Below, in pieces: positions 36,860 through 46,215 of a stretch of 64,000 bases of DNA. The translations under genes were made by a program, and so were the position numbers. Position 1 is the first letter of the stretch; every line of letters begins with the position of its first letter. The DNA lies in the NCBI GenBank assembly GCA_963826795.1, contig CAWGYT010000003.1:1-64000 (forward strand), given 5' to 3'. The notes below the pieces were generated by a model that was not told the origin of the DNA, did no database searches, and was given only the letters and a program-made list of their open reading frames with translations. The DNA is from CAWGYT01 sp963826795 (GTDB lineage Bacteria; Planctomycetota; Planctomycetia; Pirellulales; Pirellulaceae).

Positions 36860-39706
36860 ATGAGCCACGTTAGCATCTTCTTCCAAAGTCTCGTATCCAT
36901 CGCGGCCGTCTCAATGATCGTCCTGGCGGTGGGAGCGATTATCACTCGCCAACTTCGTCAACCGATCGAACGGGTTCGCTGTATTCAGACTACGTTCGCC
37001 GCGCTCATGGTCGCACTCTTCGCGCGGCAAGCCTCGATCCTACCGCCGCTTTCCCTGAGCGTTCTTCCCCCCAAATCGGTCGCCGCTTCATTGCTGGTGC
37101 ACTCAACGTCCGATGCGAAGTCTGCGGCGCACGCTTCGTCGGAGGCAGCCAATCCAAGTCGATTCACGAATAGGTCTGCCATGCACCGTCCACTCCCGGA
37201 AGCGCCCGTGATTGCGACTTCCGAGTCGGCGGACGTCAGTCCCCATGCAGCGGCTCCACACACGAGAATCGTGCCAGAGCCTTTCTTTTCGTCGCCCGAT
37301 GCGTGGACCGCGATCCAGCTCTCGTTTCTTTTCGCGGCAGCGGCTGGCGGTCTGTATTTCGTTGGGCAGTTGTCGGTTGGCCACTTGCAGTTACAGCACC
37401 TGCGGCGGAACAGCGAGTCCGCGTGCGAATCGCTTCTGAGCACCTGGCGAGAGTATCCCGAAGCCCGTTCCTACGGGACGCGCGTGTTGGTGTCTCGGAT
37501 AGCGACTGTCCCCCTCACGTTTGGCGTTCGGCGGCCCGTCATCATTTTGCCCCAAACGATGTTCGAATCGATGGACTCGCCGTCGGTCGCGTGCTGCCTA
37601 TCACACGAGTTGGCACACATTCGTTCGCGAGACAACGTCACTTGGTGCATTGTGCAGTGGATGCAGCCCATCTTGTGGTTCCAACCCCTGTTTTGGCTGA
37701 TGCGTCGAAAACTGCGCATGGCCCAGGACCAGCTCGCCGACGACTACGCGGCCGGACGCGCGGCGGACCGAACGGTCTACGCCGACTTGTTAATGGGGAT
37801 GGTGCGCGGGCGAATACAATTGGGAGGCGGCTTGGCGCTGAGCCATGGCCGATCGACGTTCCAGCCTGTATCGCCGCATCGAGCTGTTGCTATCGGACCA
37901 GTTCCGCTTGGCTCGAGCCGCTCGTCGGCGTGTAATACTGGCTACAACCACCTGCTTCGCGCTGGTGGCCGTCAGCCTGGGGACGTTGCGTCTGGAACAG
38001 GCCACGGCCAGTCCTATCGACGGCGCAATACTCCCTTCCCAGGAAGGGCGAACGTAGGAAACGAAAAAGAAGGCGCCAATCCCGCGGTAGCCAAGGCAAA
38101 CGAGGATGCGGTGGAGCTTTCCTATTCGGGTGAAGTCATCGACAAAGAAACGAAACAGCCGATCCCCAACGCGACGATCGTTGTCCGCCGAAGTATCCTG
38201 CTCTCGTATGAGCGTAAAATCATCGAAGAATCTCGACACAAGACGGACAAGAATGGAGTCTACCAGTTCACGATTCCACCTGAGCAAACGGCGGAACGAG
38301 GACTCTATATCGAATTGGATGTCGAACACCCGGATTACGCTTGGAAGAAGGGTTTTGGCTATGCGTTGAGTATGATTCGCAAGAATGAGCAACTGGGAGA
38401 AAGGCCCTTCTTCTCGAAGATCGAACTGAACCCCGCCGAGGTGCTCACCGGCCGCATCGTCAATCCCCAGGGCGAGCCCCTTGCCGATGTGAACATTCAA
38501 GCGTATTCAAAAACGAGTGCCGACGACTGGGAAGACTACGGCAGCTTCTTTCAGACCAAGTCCGATCAAGACGGACGGTTCCACTTGCAACTGGTCAAAG
38601 GCGGTCCCAGTGTGTTTTGGGTGGTGCCGCGGGATTACTGCCCACTCCAAATTGTGTCGGCCACCAAACGGGGCGAGTGGGGTGACATCGCCGTCGAACA
38701 AGGAATCGCGATCACAGGCAAGGTGATCAGCGCGACCGGCGAACCCGTGGACGGCGTGTGGGTCAATCTCGAAGATCAAGAGGTCCGACAGCAACTCCGG
38801 CTCCCGGTTGCCACCTACGTCAATCGCTCGGCAAAAACCTTAGATGACGGAACCTTCACGCTGCGCCCGATGAAGGCCGGCAAATACCGGCTCGATGTCC
38901 GGAATTATGGCAGCGAACTGACGGGCGAAAAACGGAGTTGGAGTAGGCCCAAGCAACTCGACGACGTCTTTGTCGCGAGGCAAATCGACATTGGCCCCCA
39001 GGACGCAGGTCGCCCATTCACGATCCAAGCCTCGCCGCATGTCGAATTCCACGCCCAGTATTTGAACTCGGCGGGTGAAGCGACGACTGGCCATGATGTC
39101 ATGCTTTTCGGCCAACTCGACGGACAGTCGTTCTATACCCGTTTCGACCCCGACAAAGACGGAAAGATCGTTGGCAAGCTGCCACACGGCCTGACCGACG
39201 TGCGAATGAATGCGATTACCAATGAGCATGGCGCGGTTCAAGTGCGTCTGAAAAAAGACGGTCCGCTTCATTCCGGAAGCGAGCTGAAGCTCGGCACGAT
39301 CGAAGATGACATTACGGGGATCGAGATTATCCGCTACCGGGCGCCAATCGTCCAGCTCAAGCCGGTCGACGAGAACGGCGACATTGTCACCGATTGCAAG
39401 GTTGCCGGCATCTACTCCGATGGCAGAGATGAAACCATGCAACCGGTCGGCGGCATGGCGACCAACATCTTGTTCGAACATCAGGAGGATGGACGCCATC
39501 GCACTTCTCAGATGATCCCCAACCGGAAGGTGATTTTTACAGCGACTGCCGAGGGCTTTGCCGAGTCGTCAGAAACCGTCGAATTGCCGGAGGGCGCAGA
39601 GCAGGAGGTCGTGCTCGTGCTGAAGAAGGCCACACCGAGCTCCGCTGCTAAAGCCGATGAGAACGGCCAGTCCCCTGACACCAGCGCCAACGCCGACTCA
39701 AAGTGA
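36860..39706 (+). CDS. BlaR1-like M56 metallopeptidase fused to carboxypeptidase-regulatory-like domains
   Basis: A protein of 948 residues. The N-terminal half has membrane helices (AVSMIVLAVGAIITRQL; TAIQLSFLFAAAAGGLYFVG) and the zinc motif HELAH at residues 249-253, followed by WMQPILWFQPLFWLMRRKLR and the conserved QLADDYAAGR. Instead of a penicillin-binding domain, the C-terminal half carries repeated carboxypeptidase-regulatory/Ig-like units (GEVIDKETKQPIPNATIVVR, GRIVNPQGEPLADVNIQAYS, GKVISATGEPVDGVWVNLED). From about 37845 to 38050 the correct text lies in another frame (LYRRIELLLSDQFRLARAAR and the fourth helix, VILATTTCFALVAVSLGTLR), so two compensating indels are present. Probably a surface-sensing protease acting on the BlaI partner. 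Confidence 0.88.
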   Translation: MSHVSIFFQSLVSIAAVSMIVLAVGAIITRQLRQPIERVRCIQTTFAALMVALFARQASILPPLSLSVLPPKSVAASLLVHSTSDAKSAAHASSEAANPSRFTNRSAMHRPLPEAPVIATSESADVSPHAAAPHTRIVPEPFFSSPDAWTAIQLSFLFAAAAGGLYFVGQLSVGHLQLQHLRRNSESACESLLSTWREYPEARSYGTRVLVSRIATVPLTFGVRRPVIILPQTMFESMDSPSVACCLSHELAHIRSRDNVTWCIVQWMQPILWFQPLFWLMRRKLRMAQDQLADDYAAGRAADRTVYADLLMGMVRGRIQLGGGLALSHGRSTFQPVSPHRAVAIGPVPLGSSRSSACNTGYNHLLRAGGRQPGDVASGTGHGQSYRRRNTPFPGRANVGNEKEGANPAVAKANEDAVELSYSGEVIDKETKQPIPNATIVVRRSILLSYERKIIEESRHKTDKNGVYQFTIPPEQTAERGLYIELDVEHPDYAWKKGFGYALSMIRKNEQLGERPFFSKIELNPAEVLTGRIVNPQGEPLADVNIQAYSKTSADDWEDYGSFFQTKSDQDGRFHLQLVKGGPSVFWVVPRDYCPLQIVSATKRGEWGDIAVEQGIAITGKVISATGEPVDGVWVNLEDQEVRQQLRLPVATYVNRSAKTLDDGTFTLRPMKAGKYRLDVRNYGSELTGEKRSWSRPKQLDDVFVARQIDIGPQDAGRPFTIQASPHVEFHAQYLNSAGEATTGHDVMLFGQLDGQSFYTRFDPDKDGKIVGKLPHGLTDVRMNAITNEHGAVQVRLKKDGPLHSGSELKLGTIEDDITGIEIIRYRAPIVQLKPVDENGDIVTDCKVAGIYSDGRDETMQPVGGMATNILFEHQEDGRHRTSQMIPNRKVIFTATAEGFAESSETVELPEGAEQEVVLVLKKATPSSAAKADENGQSPDTSANADSK

Positions 39707-39833
39707 TGGCGACATGGCGAGTCGGCAGTGTGTTGTTCGCAGTGTCTAACTCGGAACCGCTACGATGCAAAACCGAGCCATCGCACTCATCATTCTTCTG
39801 TTTCTTCTGTTTGCCTTAGCCGTCAGTGTGCGC

Positions 39834-39969
39834 GGGGTCAGATCGGGTTTCCGGTTTCGGAAGCGACATTCCGTCTCGGTTCAATCGCAGCGAGGGCCGC
39901 TCGACGAGGACGTGGACGCGCTACGTTGTCGTTTCCTGAAGCAACACACCAGAAACCCGATCTGACCCC
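39834..39969. repeat. 136-bp palindromic MITE/REP-like element, copy B
   Basis: Same element as at 8684-8820, with about five differences including one indel. Terminal repeats are GGGGTCAGATCGGGTTTCC and the inverted AACCCGATCTGACCCC. Again it lies between convergent genes (M56 and lipoprotein). The target duplication is not clear here. Confidence 0.8.
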
Positions 39970-39997
39970 CGCGTACGCATGTCACGGATCCGGGCAA

Positions 39998-41167
39998 CTA
40001 TTGTTTTCCGTCAGTCTGGTCACTCGCGACGCCTTCATCCAGAACCCGACGATAATCCAGTAGCAAGAGCTTTGATCGAGCCTTCGTGCTCTGTCCGTGA
40101 ACGTCCGTCACTTCGCAGCAAAGCACATCGAATTCCGGCAACAAGGCCAAGCGAGTGATCGAGAGGCCCTCGGGTAAATCAAACAGTGTCCTCTTACTGC
40201 CATCTTTCAAATCCAGCAGGTGTAGCGTCGTTTCCAAACCGCCCCACAAGATCAATTGGCGTTCCGGATCGTAGGCTGCCGCGTAGGTCATTCGATGTAG
40301 CGACCAGCCACGACGAACGAGTTCACTGTCAACGGCGTACACGGGTCTCGGTAGCTTCGTGTCGGCATTCTCAACGTCCTTCCACCGAAAGACGCGAAGG
40401 CCACGATCCATCGTACAAATGAGGAACTCGCCTTCCCCAGTAAACATCAGGCTCCCAACATTCTCGTGCGGATGGTAGCCGCTTTCTTCTTCCCCGCGTG
40501 CCACCTTTGCTTCCCATTCCGCTAGATCCCGCGATGCCGTTTTCAATACCTTGGGTGTCCAGGTGTCCTTCTCCAAGATGGTGACCGCACCATACTGGCC
40601 AAGGAGCAAGTCACCGTTTGGGCTCCAGGCCATGGAATTCGCCAGTGAGCCCGACGCTAGTTCTTTCGACTGCCCAATCACTCTGCCAGTTGTAGCGGAC
40701 ACAATCCTCGTTGATTCGCGTTCCCGAAATGCGATCGAGTCGCTTTGCCGATTGAAGACCCCGGATGAACTGTCCGACGAAACCTCTGCGACGAGCTTCT
40801 GCGCACTGCGGTCCCAGTTCAAAAACCTATACGAGTTTGACTGGGGCGACTCTACGTTCGCCAAGAGGAAATTTCCTGTTGGATCGGTGACGAAAAACGG
40901 ATATGAACCGGATAGGCCCGGCTCCGGTTCTCCTTTCGTCCAGGGTGCGATCAGCCGTTCAATTGGAACCTTGTCGTTGGCGAGCTTGCCAACAAGTAGG
41001 CCGCCCGTCAGGGGATCGGGTGTCCAAACAAGGGGTCCCATGTCCGCAACGAGAACGTCCGGCGGAACGAGCTCGGCGTCGAGATTGACACTCGAGCCGA
41101 GGCTGCATCCTGTCGAAACGACGGACACAACGGCAACGGCAGCGACCAAGAGTGTTGTTCGTATCAC
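39998..41167 (-). CDS. Lipoprotein with beta-propeller-like repeats, function unknown
   Basis: A protein of 389 residues. GTG start at 41167 with AAGGA about ten bases upstream. The leader TLLVAAVAVVSVVSTGC is a lipoprotein signal peptide with the lipidated Cys at position 21. The mature part has short beta-repeat strands: YPFFVTDPTGNFLLANVESP, SMAWSPNGDLLLGQYGAVTI, GSLMFTGEGEFLICTMDRGL, YAAAYDPERQLILWGGLETT and SITRLALLPEFDVLCCEVTD. I recognise no catalytic motif. It stands alone, convergent to the M56 gene, with intron relics beyond its 5' side. Predicted location: membrane-anchored outside the cytoplasm. Frame intact. Confidence 0.75.
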   Translation of the reverse strand: MIRTTLLVAAVAVVSVVSTGCSLGSSVNLDAELVPPDVLVADMGPLVWTPDPLTGGLLVGKLANDKVPIERLIAPWTKGEPEPGLSGSYPFFVTDPTGNFLLANVESPQSNSYRFLNWDRSAQKLVAEVSSDSSSGVFNRQSDSIAFRERESTRIVSATTGRVIGQSKELASGSLANSMAWSPNGDLLLGQYGAVTILEKDTWTPKVLKTASRDLAEWEAKVARGEEESGYHPHENVGSLMFTGEGEFLICTMDRGLRVFRWKDVENADTKLPRPVYAVDSELVRRGWSLHRMTYAAAYDPERQLILWGGLETTLHLLDLKDGSKRTLFDLPEGLSITRLALLPEFDVLCCEVTDVHGQSTKARSKLLLLDYRRVLDEGVASDQTDGKQ

Positions 41168-41335
41168 CTTTCGCGATTCCTTCGCATTGGCAGCTATGAG
41201 GCGATGAGCCGCAGTGGATTCACTCGTTCAACAACGGCCCAACGAGATGGCTAATCAAGGTAGTTTCGCCGAATTCAGCCGCCTTCGCTGAGCCGTTCTG
41301 CGCTTTGGTGGGCTGCGCGGGGTCGGTGCGCAGGG

Positions 41336-41634
41336 ATCGCGGTAGGGACAGCCGTTACCGGCTGCCCCCCGCACAGATCCGTACATGAAGAATTCCCTCA
41401 TACGGCTCTTGCCGCAAGTCGGGCGCGAAATCGGTCGTGGGGATAGGGATGAAGGATCTTGGGCTGCGGTAGGTATTGGCGTACAAGACGTTTGATTCGC
41501 GACCAGGGCCACGCCGCGCGACCGCGCTGACTGCGGCGACGCATTTGGCGGAGCCAGAGCTTCGTGACCGCGCCGACGAATTGGTTGAGCCGACGCATGT
41601 GATTCGGGACGGCGTGATATTGTAGCCAACCCCC
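41336..41634 (-). mobile_element. Group II intron copy C, 3' remnant
   Basis: Matches the last 300 bases of copy A: the end of the RT (MRRLNQFVGAVTKLWLRQMR to FRARLAARAV, 41598-41398) and the structured tail ending GTCCCTACCGCGAT. The 5' 1.6 kb is missing; similarity stops at about 41634. The 3' exon begins CCCTGCGCAC. Confidence 0.8.
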
Positions 41635-42042
41635 GCATTCAGAGAAAACGCTGAGCGGAGCGAAGTCCTACTTCAGTAAATTCGAACGGTAGGTGTCTCA
41701 AAGTCATTGACACGTTGCGGGCCACTGGACGCCCAATGTATGGCCAGTCGTAGTCTGCGCTTGCGATAAGGGCAAACCAATTAGCGCGAACCCACTGGAC
41801 CAAGCGATGCTGCGGCAGAAAGAATCTCATTTTCTGCTCTGGATTCCGTCCGGCGCTGAGTATGAGATTCGGGTTTTCAATCGCCACGGATTACTCGAAT
41901 CACGTGTCACGCCCGACGAAATGTGCAGCAACTTAATCATTCTACACGTTGTCCTGTCAGCAAATGATGCTCTTCGCGCTCCGACAGCTCAAACGAGCCG
42001 TGTAACAAGCGGGATGAAAGCCAATTGAAGAATGCGGAGGCC
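41635..42042. other. No gene recognised downstream of the exporter operon
   Basis: Two small overlapping frames (41639-41887 minus and 41807-42028 plus) were examined; neither has a ribosome-binding site plus family resemblance. The region joins the intron remnant to the ABC gene stop. Confidence 0.4.
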
Positions 42043-44247
42043 TTAGCCAAGTCGCTTTTGGAATCGCATCATGCTTAGGGCCAAAACTACGATTCCACAC
42101 ATCGTCAGTCCGACAACGGATGGTATCAGGTCAAAGAAACTGGCGCCGCGGAGCACGACCCCTCTCAGGATTTCGATAAAGTAGGTGACCGGGATCGCGA
42201 ACGTGACAATGTAGATTGGCGTTGGCATTTCGCTGCGCGGAAACATGAAGCCAGATAAGAGTACGGATGGCAGCATAATGACAAAAGCAAATTGAACGGC
42301 TTCCAGCTGTGTCTTTGAAATCGTAGAGACCAGCAGGCCCAATCCCAATGAACAAACCATGAAAAGCATCGAGAGCGATAACAGAAGCGCGATGCTGCCA
42401 TTGATCGGTACGCCGAAGACGTAAATCATCACGCAGAGCACGATCAACAATTCGACGAACCCGGTGATCGCATAGGGCAACAGCTTGCCTAGTAGCAGAC
42501 CCATGCGTCCGACGGGAGTCACAAACAGTTGCTCCAGAGTACCGAGCTCCCGCTCGCGAACGACCGCGAACGACGTCAGGAACAGCGTTACGAGTTGCAG
42601 AATGATGCCCACCAATCCCGGCACGAAGAAGTGGGAGCTTTCAAGGTCAGGGTTGTACAAGAGGCGAGTGCGGGCCTCGATGGGTAGCACGCCGTGCCCT
42701 ATCCGATCACGAGCAGGAGCGAGCTGTAACGACTCTCCTTTCGCGGTTGCAAGTTGGATGGAAAGATTCAGACTAAGTAGCTGCGCCGTGCTCTGGGCGG
42801 TCGTCGCCACCTGCGAATCGCTCCCGTCGATCAACACCTGAATCTGAACTTGCTCGCCGCGCAGCATGCGATCCGAGTAGTGCGGAGGAACGCGTATTCC
42901 AACTTTCGCGCGACCGGTCGCCAGTGCACGGTGAAACGAATCTTCGTCGTAGACGTTTTCAATGACTCGAAATCGCCGCGTGTTTTCGAAGGCTTCCACT
43001 AACTTGCTCGCCTGGCGCCTGCCATCCATGTCGAACACGACTGTCGGAATGTTCTCGATTTGCGTGTCGATCGCATAGCCAAAAATAATCGTCTGCATGA
43101 CTGGCACAACGAGCATAAAAAAGAGCGTTGACGGCTGGCGGCGAATGTGAAGAAACTCTTTGATCAGAACGGCCCAGAGACCGTTGGTTGTCCGGCCTCG
43201 CTTACCGTTCGAGCTGGCAACCGGTACTGGCGACAATGAAGACGCGGTAGACTGCGGCTCAGCTTCGGGCATGGCTGCGTCTTGCGTCACTGTGCTCGCT
43301 ACTCGCAGGTTGGCCTCCGCGTCGGCTGTCAACGCGACAAACACATCCTCCAGCGAGGGAGCGATTTCCCGCACTTCGACTGTTTCATGGCCCGCCACGA
43401 CCTGTTGGGCGAGTCGTTCGGGCGTCAGTGTTTCGTTAACGAGGACGTGGATCGAATCGCCAAACAGTGTTGCATCCCGAACATCTTTAAGAGCACGCAG
43501 AGCGGGCAGGCGTTCGGCTGCTCTCGGGACCTGGATCTCGTATCGGTGTGTCCCTCCCGGAGTTACACCTGGCAAAGCCTTGAGCTCGTCTGGCTTGCCC
43601 AGCACCAGGAGCCTCGACATGAAGAGGTAGCCTACATCGGTGCACCGTTCGGCTTCGTCCATGTAATGGGTCGTGACAAACAGCGTGACGCCGCGCCCGG
43701 TTAGCTCGAATAGTAAGTCCCAAAGGTAGCGGCGAGCCACGGGATCGATGCCTGCTGTCGGCTCATCCAGAAACAACACATCCGGCTCGTGAGTCAGAGC
43801 GCACGCCAACGCCAACCTTCTCTGCCAGCCACCGGACAGAGTGCCGCCCAGTTGGTGTTCATAATCTGTCAGTGACGTGAGTTCGAGTACGGCTTGGCTA
43901 CGCTGATTCAGTCGATCGCCATCGAGCCCGTAGATTCGGCCGTAGAATTCGATATTCTCTCGCACCGACAGATCGGTATACAGACTGAAGTGCTGGGACA
44001 CATAGCCAACCCGTGGCTTAATCGCTTCCGACTCGTGGTGAGATTCGTGTCCGAGGACCCACGCAGTGCCTCCCGATGGCGGTAGGATCCCCAACAGCAT
44101 GCGAATGATCGTCGATTTTCCGCTGCCGTTGGGTCCAAGGAGACCGAAGATCGAGCCGCGTTGCACCTGGAAACTGACGTCCTCCACGGCTGTCAACTCA
44201 CCAAAACGACGGGTTAGGTTTCGAACGTCCATGACAATTGAGTTCAT
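42043..44247 (-). CDS. ABC-2 exporter with fused ATPase and permease
   Basis: About 734 residues. The N-terminal ATPase has Walker A GPNGSGKS (residues about 38-45), the Q-loop VGYVSQHFSLYTDLSVREN, the signature LSGGWQRRLALA and Walker B VLFLDEPTAGID. From about residue 340 an ABC-2 permease follows: LIKEFLHIRRQPSTLFFMLV, a large extracytoplasmic loop, then FTS-type helices (VGIILQLVTLFLTSFAVVRE, LLVSTISKTQLEAVQFAFVI, PVTYFIEILRGVVLRG). This resembles YbhF fused to YbhR/YbhS. The ATG at 44247 overlaps the stop of the HlyD gene as ATGA; an earlier in-frame start (44274) would overlap more. Probably exports a lipid or drug-like compound; substrate unknown. Confidence 0.92.
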   Translation of the reverse strand: MNSIVMDVRNLTRRFGELTAVEDVSFQVQRGSIFGLLGPNGSGKSTIIRMLLGILPPSGGTAWVLGHESHHESEAIKPRVGYVSQHFSLYTDLSVRENIEFYGRIYGLDGDRLNQRSQAVLELTSLTDYEHQLGGTLSGGWQRRLALACALTHEPDVLFLDEPTAGIDPVARRYLWDLLFELTGRGVTLFVTTHYMDEAERCTDVGYLFMSRLLVLGKPDELKALPGVTPGGTHRYEIQVPRAAERLPALRALKDVRDATLFGDSIHVLVNETLTPERLAQQVVAGHETVEVREIAPSLEDVFVALTADAEANLRVASTVTQDAAMPEAEPQSTASSLSPVPVASSNGKRGRTTNGLWAVLIKEFLHIRRQPSTLFFMLVVPVMQTIIFGYAIDTQIENIPTVVFDMDGRRQASKLVEAFENTRRFRVIENVYDEDSFHRALATGRAKVGIRVPPHYSDRMLRGEQVQIQVLIDGSDSQVATTAQSTAQLLSLNLSIQLATAKGESLQLAPARDRIGHGVLPIEARTRLLYNPDLESSHFFVPGLVGIILQLVTLFLTSFAVVRERELGTLEQLFVTPVGRMGLLLGKLLPYAITGFVELLIVLCVMIYVFGVPINGSIALLLSLSMLFMVCSLGLGLLVSTISKTQLEAVQFAFVIMLPSVLLSGFMFPRSEMPTPIYIVTFAIPVTYFIEILRGVVLRGASFFDLIPSVVGLTMCGIVVLALSMMRFQKRLG

Positions 44248-45380
44248 GGCGAATCCTCGGCGGACCCAAGCCAAACGTCGGCCGTCATTCCCGGGCGAAG
44301 CCTTTCCTTGCCGCCTTTGATCGCAACCTTGATTCGAAATACTTGTTTCGAACGCTCTTCTGGAGTCTGTACGTTGCTGGGCGTGAACTCAGCTTGGCGG
44401 GAGATGAAGGAAACCTCGCCGCGAAACTCCTCATTTCGAAAGCCGTCGACCGTGACCTTGAGCGGCTGACCGACCTTCAGCACGATCTGGCTTTGAGGTA
44501 CATAGGCGCGCACCCACATTTCACGCTCATCCATTATCGAGAGCACAGGAGCGCCCCCCGGGATCAAGTCCCCTTTCTGCAACTCAAGGGCCTCAATCAC
44601 GCCCTTTGTTGGAGACGCAATTGTGAGTTCCTTCTTTTGCTCTAGAATCACTTCCAAGGATGCTTCTGCGGCACCACGCGCTGCTTTCGCCTGGTCGATC
44701 TCCTCTTGCCGATATCCATTCTTGGCGAGCTGCCACGCCTGTTCGGCTTCATCCACACGAGCCTGTGCTTCACTGATTTCCTCTTTGCGCGTGCCCATTT
44801 TCAGCAGCTCAAGTTCCTCTCTTCGGACAACGACCATTGCTTTCGCCGCTACTGACTCTTCACTGGCCCGGTCGAACTCCGAGCGAGAAGTCGCTTGACT
44901 TTCGAATAGCTGAGAAGCACGCTCGTAATTCTGAGTTGCCAGCACGAGTTCAGCTTCGGCGGCATCGAGCCGACCCTGAGCCGCATTGATTTCCGGTGCG
45001 CGAGGCCCCGCTTCCAGTAATTCCAAGCGTGCTTTGAATTGCTCGAATCTAGCTTTAGCTTGCGCAATCTCTTCGGGACGGAATCCCGCGGAAATACTCC
45101 GATACTTCGCATCCCACGATTCGAGTGTCTTGCGGGCTTCCTGTTCCCGCTGTCGCAAATCAAACGGCTCGAGCTGAACAAGTAGTTGGCCGGCGCTGAC
45201 TCGCTCGCCTTCCGCAACGTGAACCGACAGTACACGGCCCCCTAACCGAGACCCAACACGAATTTCATCGGCCTCGATAAAACCAGATACGTGCAGCGCT
45301 TCGTGGCGAATCTGGCTGTACGCAATCAGCCCAACCAGCAGAAGGACGGGTACGGCAACAGTCAAGATGCGGCGAATCAT
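44244..45380 (-). CDS. HlyD/YbhG-type membrane fusion protein
   Basis: An intact protein of 378 residues. One N-terminal membrane anchor (LTVAVPVLLLVGLIAYSQI), a lipoyl/barrel-sandwich half (GFIEADEIRVGSRLGGRVLS, VHVAEGERVSAGQLLVQLEP), a long alpha-helical hairpin of Glu/Ala/Lys-rich heptads (residues about 80-250, including three REEI/KEEI/QEEI repeats) and the returning beta-barrel (IASPTKGVIEALELQKGDLI; PGMTADVWLG). It is first in the operon with the fused ABC transporter, which starts inside its stop codon. Links the permease to an outer-membrane channel; no TolC-like gene is in the window. Confidence 0.92.
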   Translation of the reverse strand: MIRRILTVAVPVLLLVGLIAYSQIRHEALHVSGFIEADEIRVGSRLGGRVLSVHVAEGERVSAGQLLVQLEPFDLRQREQEARKTLESWDAKYRSISAGFRPEEIAQAKARFEQFKARLELLEAGPRAPEINAAQGRLDAAEAELVLATQNYERASQLFESQATSRSEFDRASEESVAAKAMVVVRREELELLKMGTRKEEISEAQARVDEAEQAWQLAKNGYRQEEIDQAKAARGAAEASLEVILEQKKELTIASPTKGVIEALELQKGDLIPGGAPVLSIMDEREMWVRAYVPQSQIVLKVGQPLKVTVDGFRNEEFRGEVSFISRQAEFTPSNVQTPEERSKQVFRIKVAIKGGKERLRPGMTADVWLGSAEDSP

Positions 45381-46215
45381 TGATGATCAGCTATCTGCGT
45401 CGAATTGGGAAATCGCTGGCCTAGACACATGCGGGTGAAGGTAGCTTTCTAGCATAGCAAGATTGCTGTGGAGTATAGCCAGCCATGCTCAAGAAACATA
45501 ACGCGTACACGAGCGAAAGGCGGGCCACAACGCTCGGGGTCGCGGTCTGACGCGCCGCGTGTCCGGCGCGGATTTTCGTTTCTGCGTAGAAATTCACCGC
45601 GTGGGGTTCCGCGTCTTCGGCGTACATCCCTGGCCGGCCTCGTCTTGGTGCGACTGACAGTAGTCGATCCTTGCAAGCGCGGCCGTATGGACGACTACGT
45701 CCGGCTTGGCTTCGGCGAAAGTCCTCCGTAATTCCTCCGTATCACAGAGATCGAACTGTCGCATCGGAACGGGTCACTCTCCTTTGGAATTCGATTGCGT
45801 GAGAAGACAGTCACATCCCACGAAGGCACCGCCTGCACACAACACTTCCGGCAACAAGGCCGCAAAAACATGTCACCAAGTCTCGTTTCTTCAAGACCTA
45901 CTCCAGGTTGTGTCGGATGGCCCGTCTCATGAGGCGCGTCACACAAGGCGGCTGACGCTTTGGGGCGCAAGCCGGGTCGCCATGGTCCGGCTTGGCAAAC
46001 CGAGCCATCGGATCAGCCAGAAGACTCGACGCCACTTCGATCAACTCCAGAACTTTGTTGTGGTCACAGTTCGCCTCGGCGAATAATCGTCTGTGCAGGA
46101 ATCGGGCGACGAGTGATCGGCGACGAATCGTGGTTCACGGTGAGGACACAGATTGCCGAAAGCGATTGCGGCGAATTCGGGGCTGGGTCGCTGGAGCAAT
46201 GCGCGGCGGGCTGAT
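45381..46215. other. No intact gene; possible remnant
   Basis: The stretch has scattered short frames only. Near 45680-45731 a plus-strand reading ends GRMDDYVRLGFGESPP, reminiscent of the end of a PLP-dependent aminotransferase, but too short to call. The exporter promoter should lie at its left end. Confidence 0.35.

Noticed and set aside
45468..45731. Frame ending in an aminotransferase-like tail (GRMDDYVRLGFGESPP)
   Set aside because: Only about 16 residues are suggestive; the rest is unlike any family.
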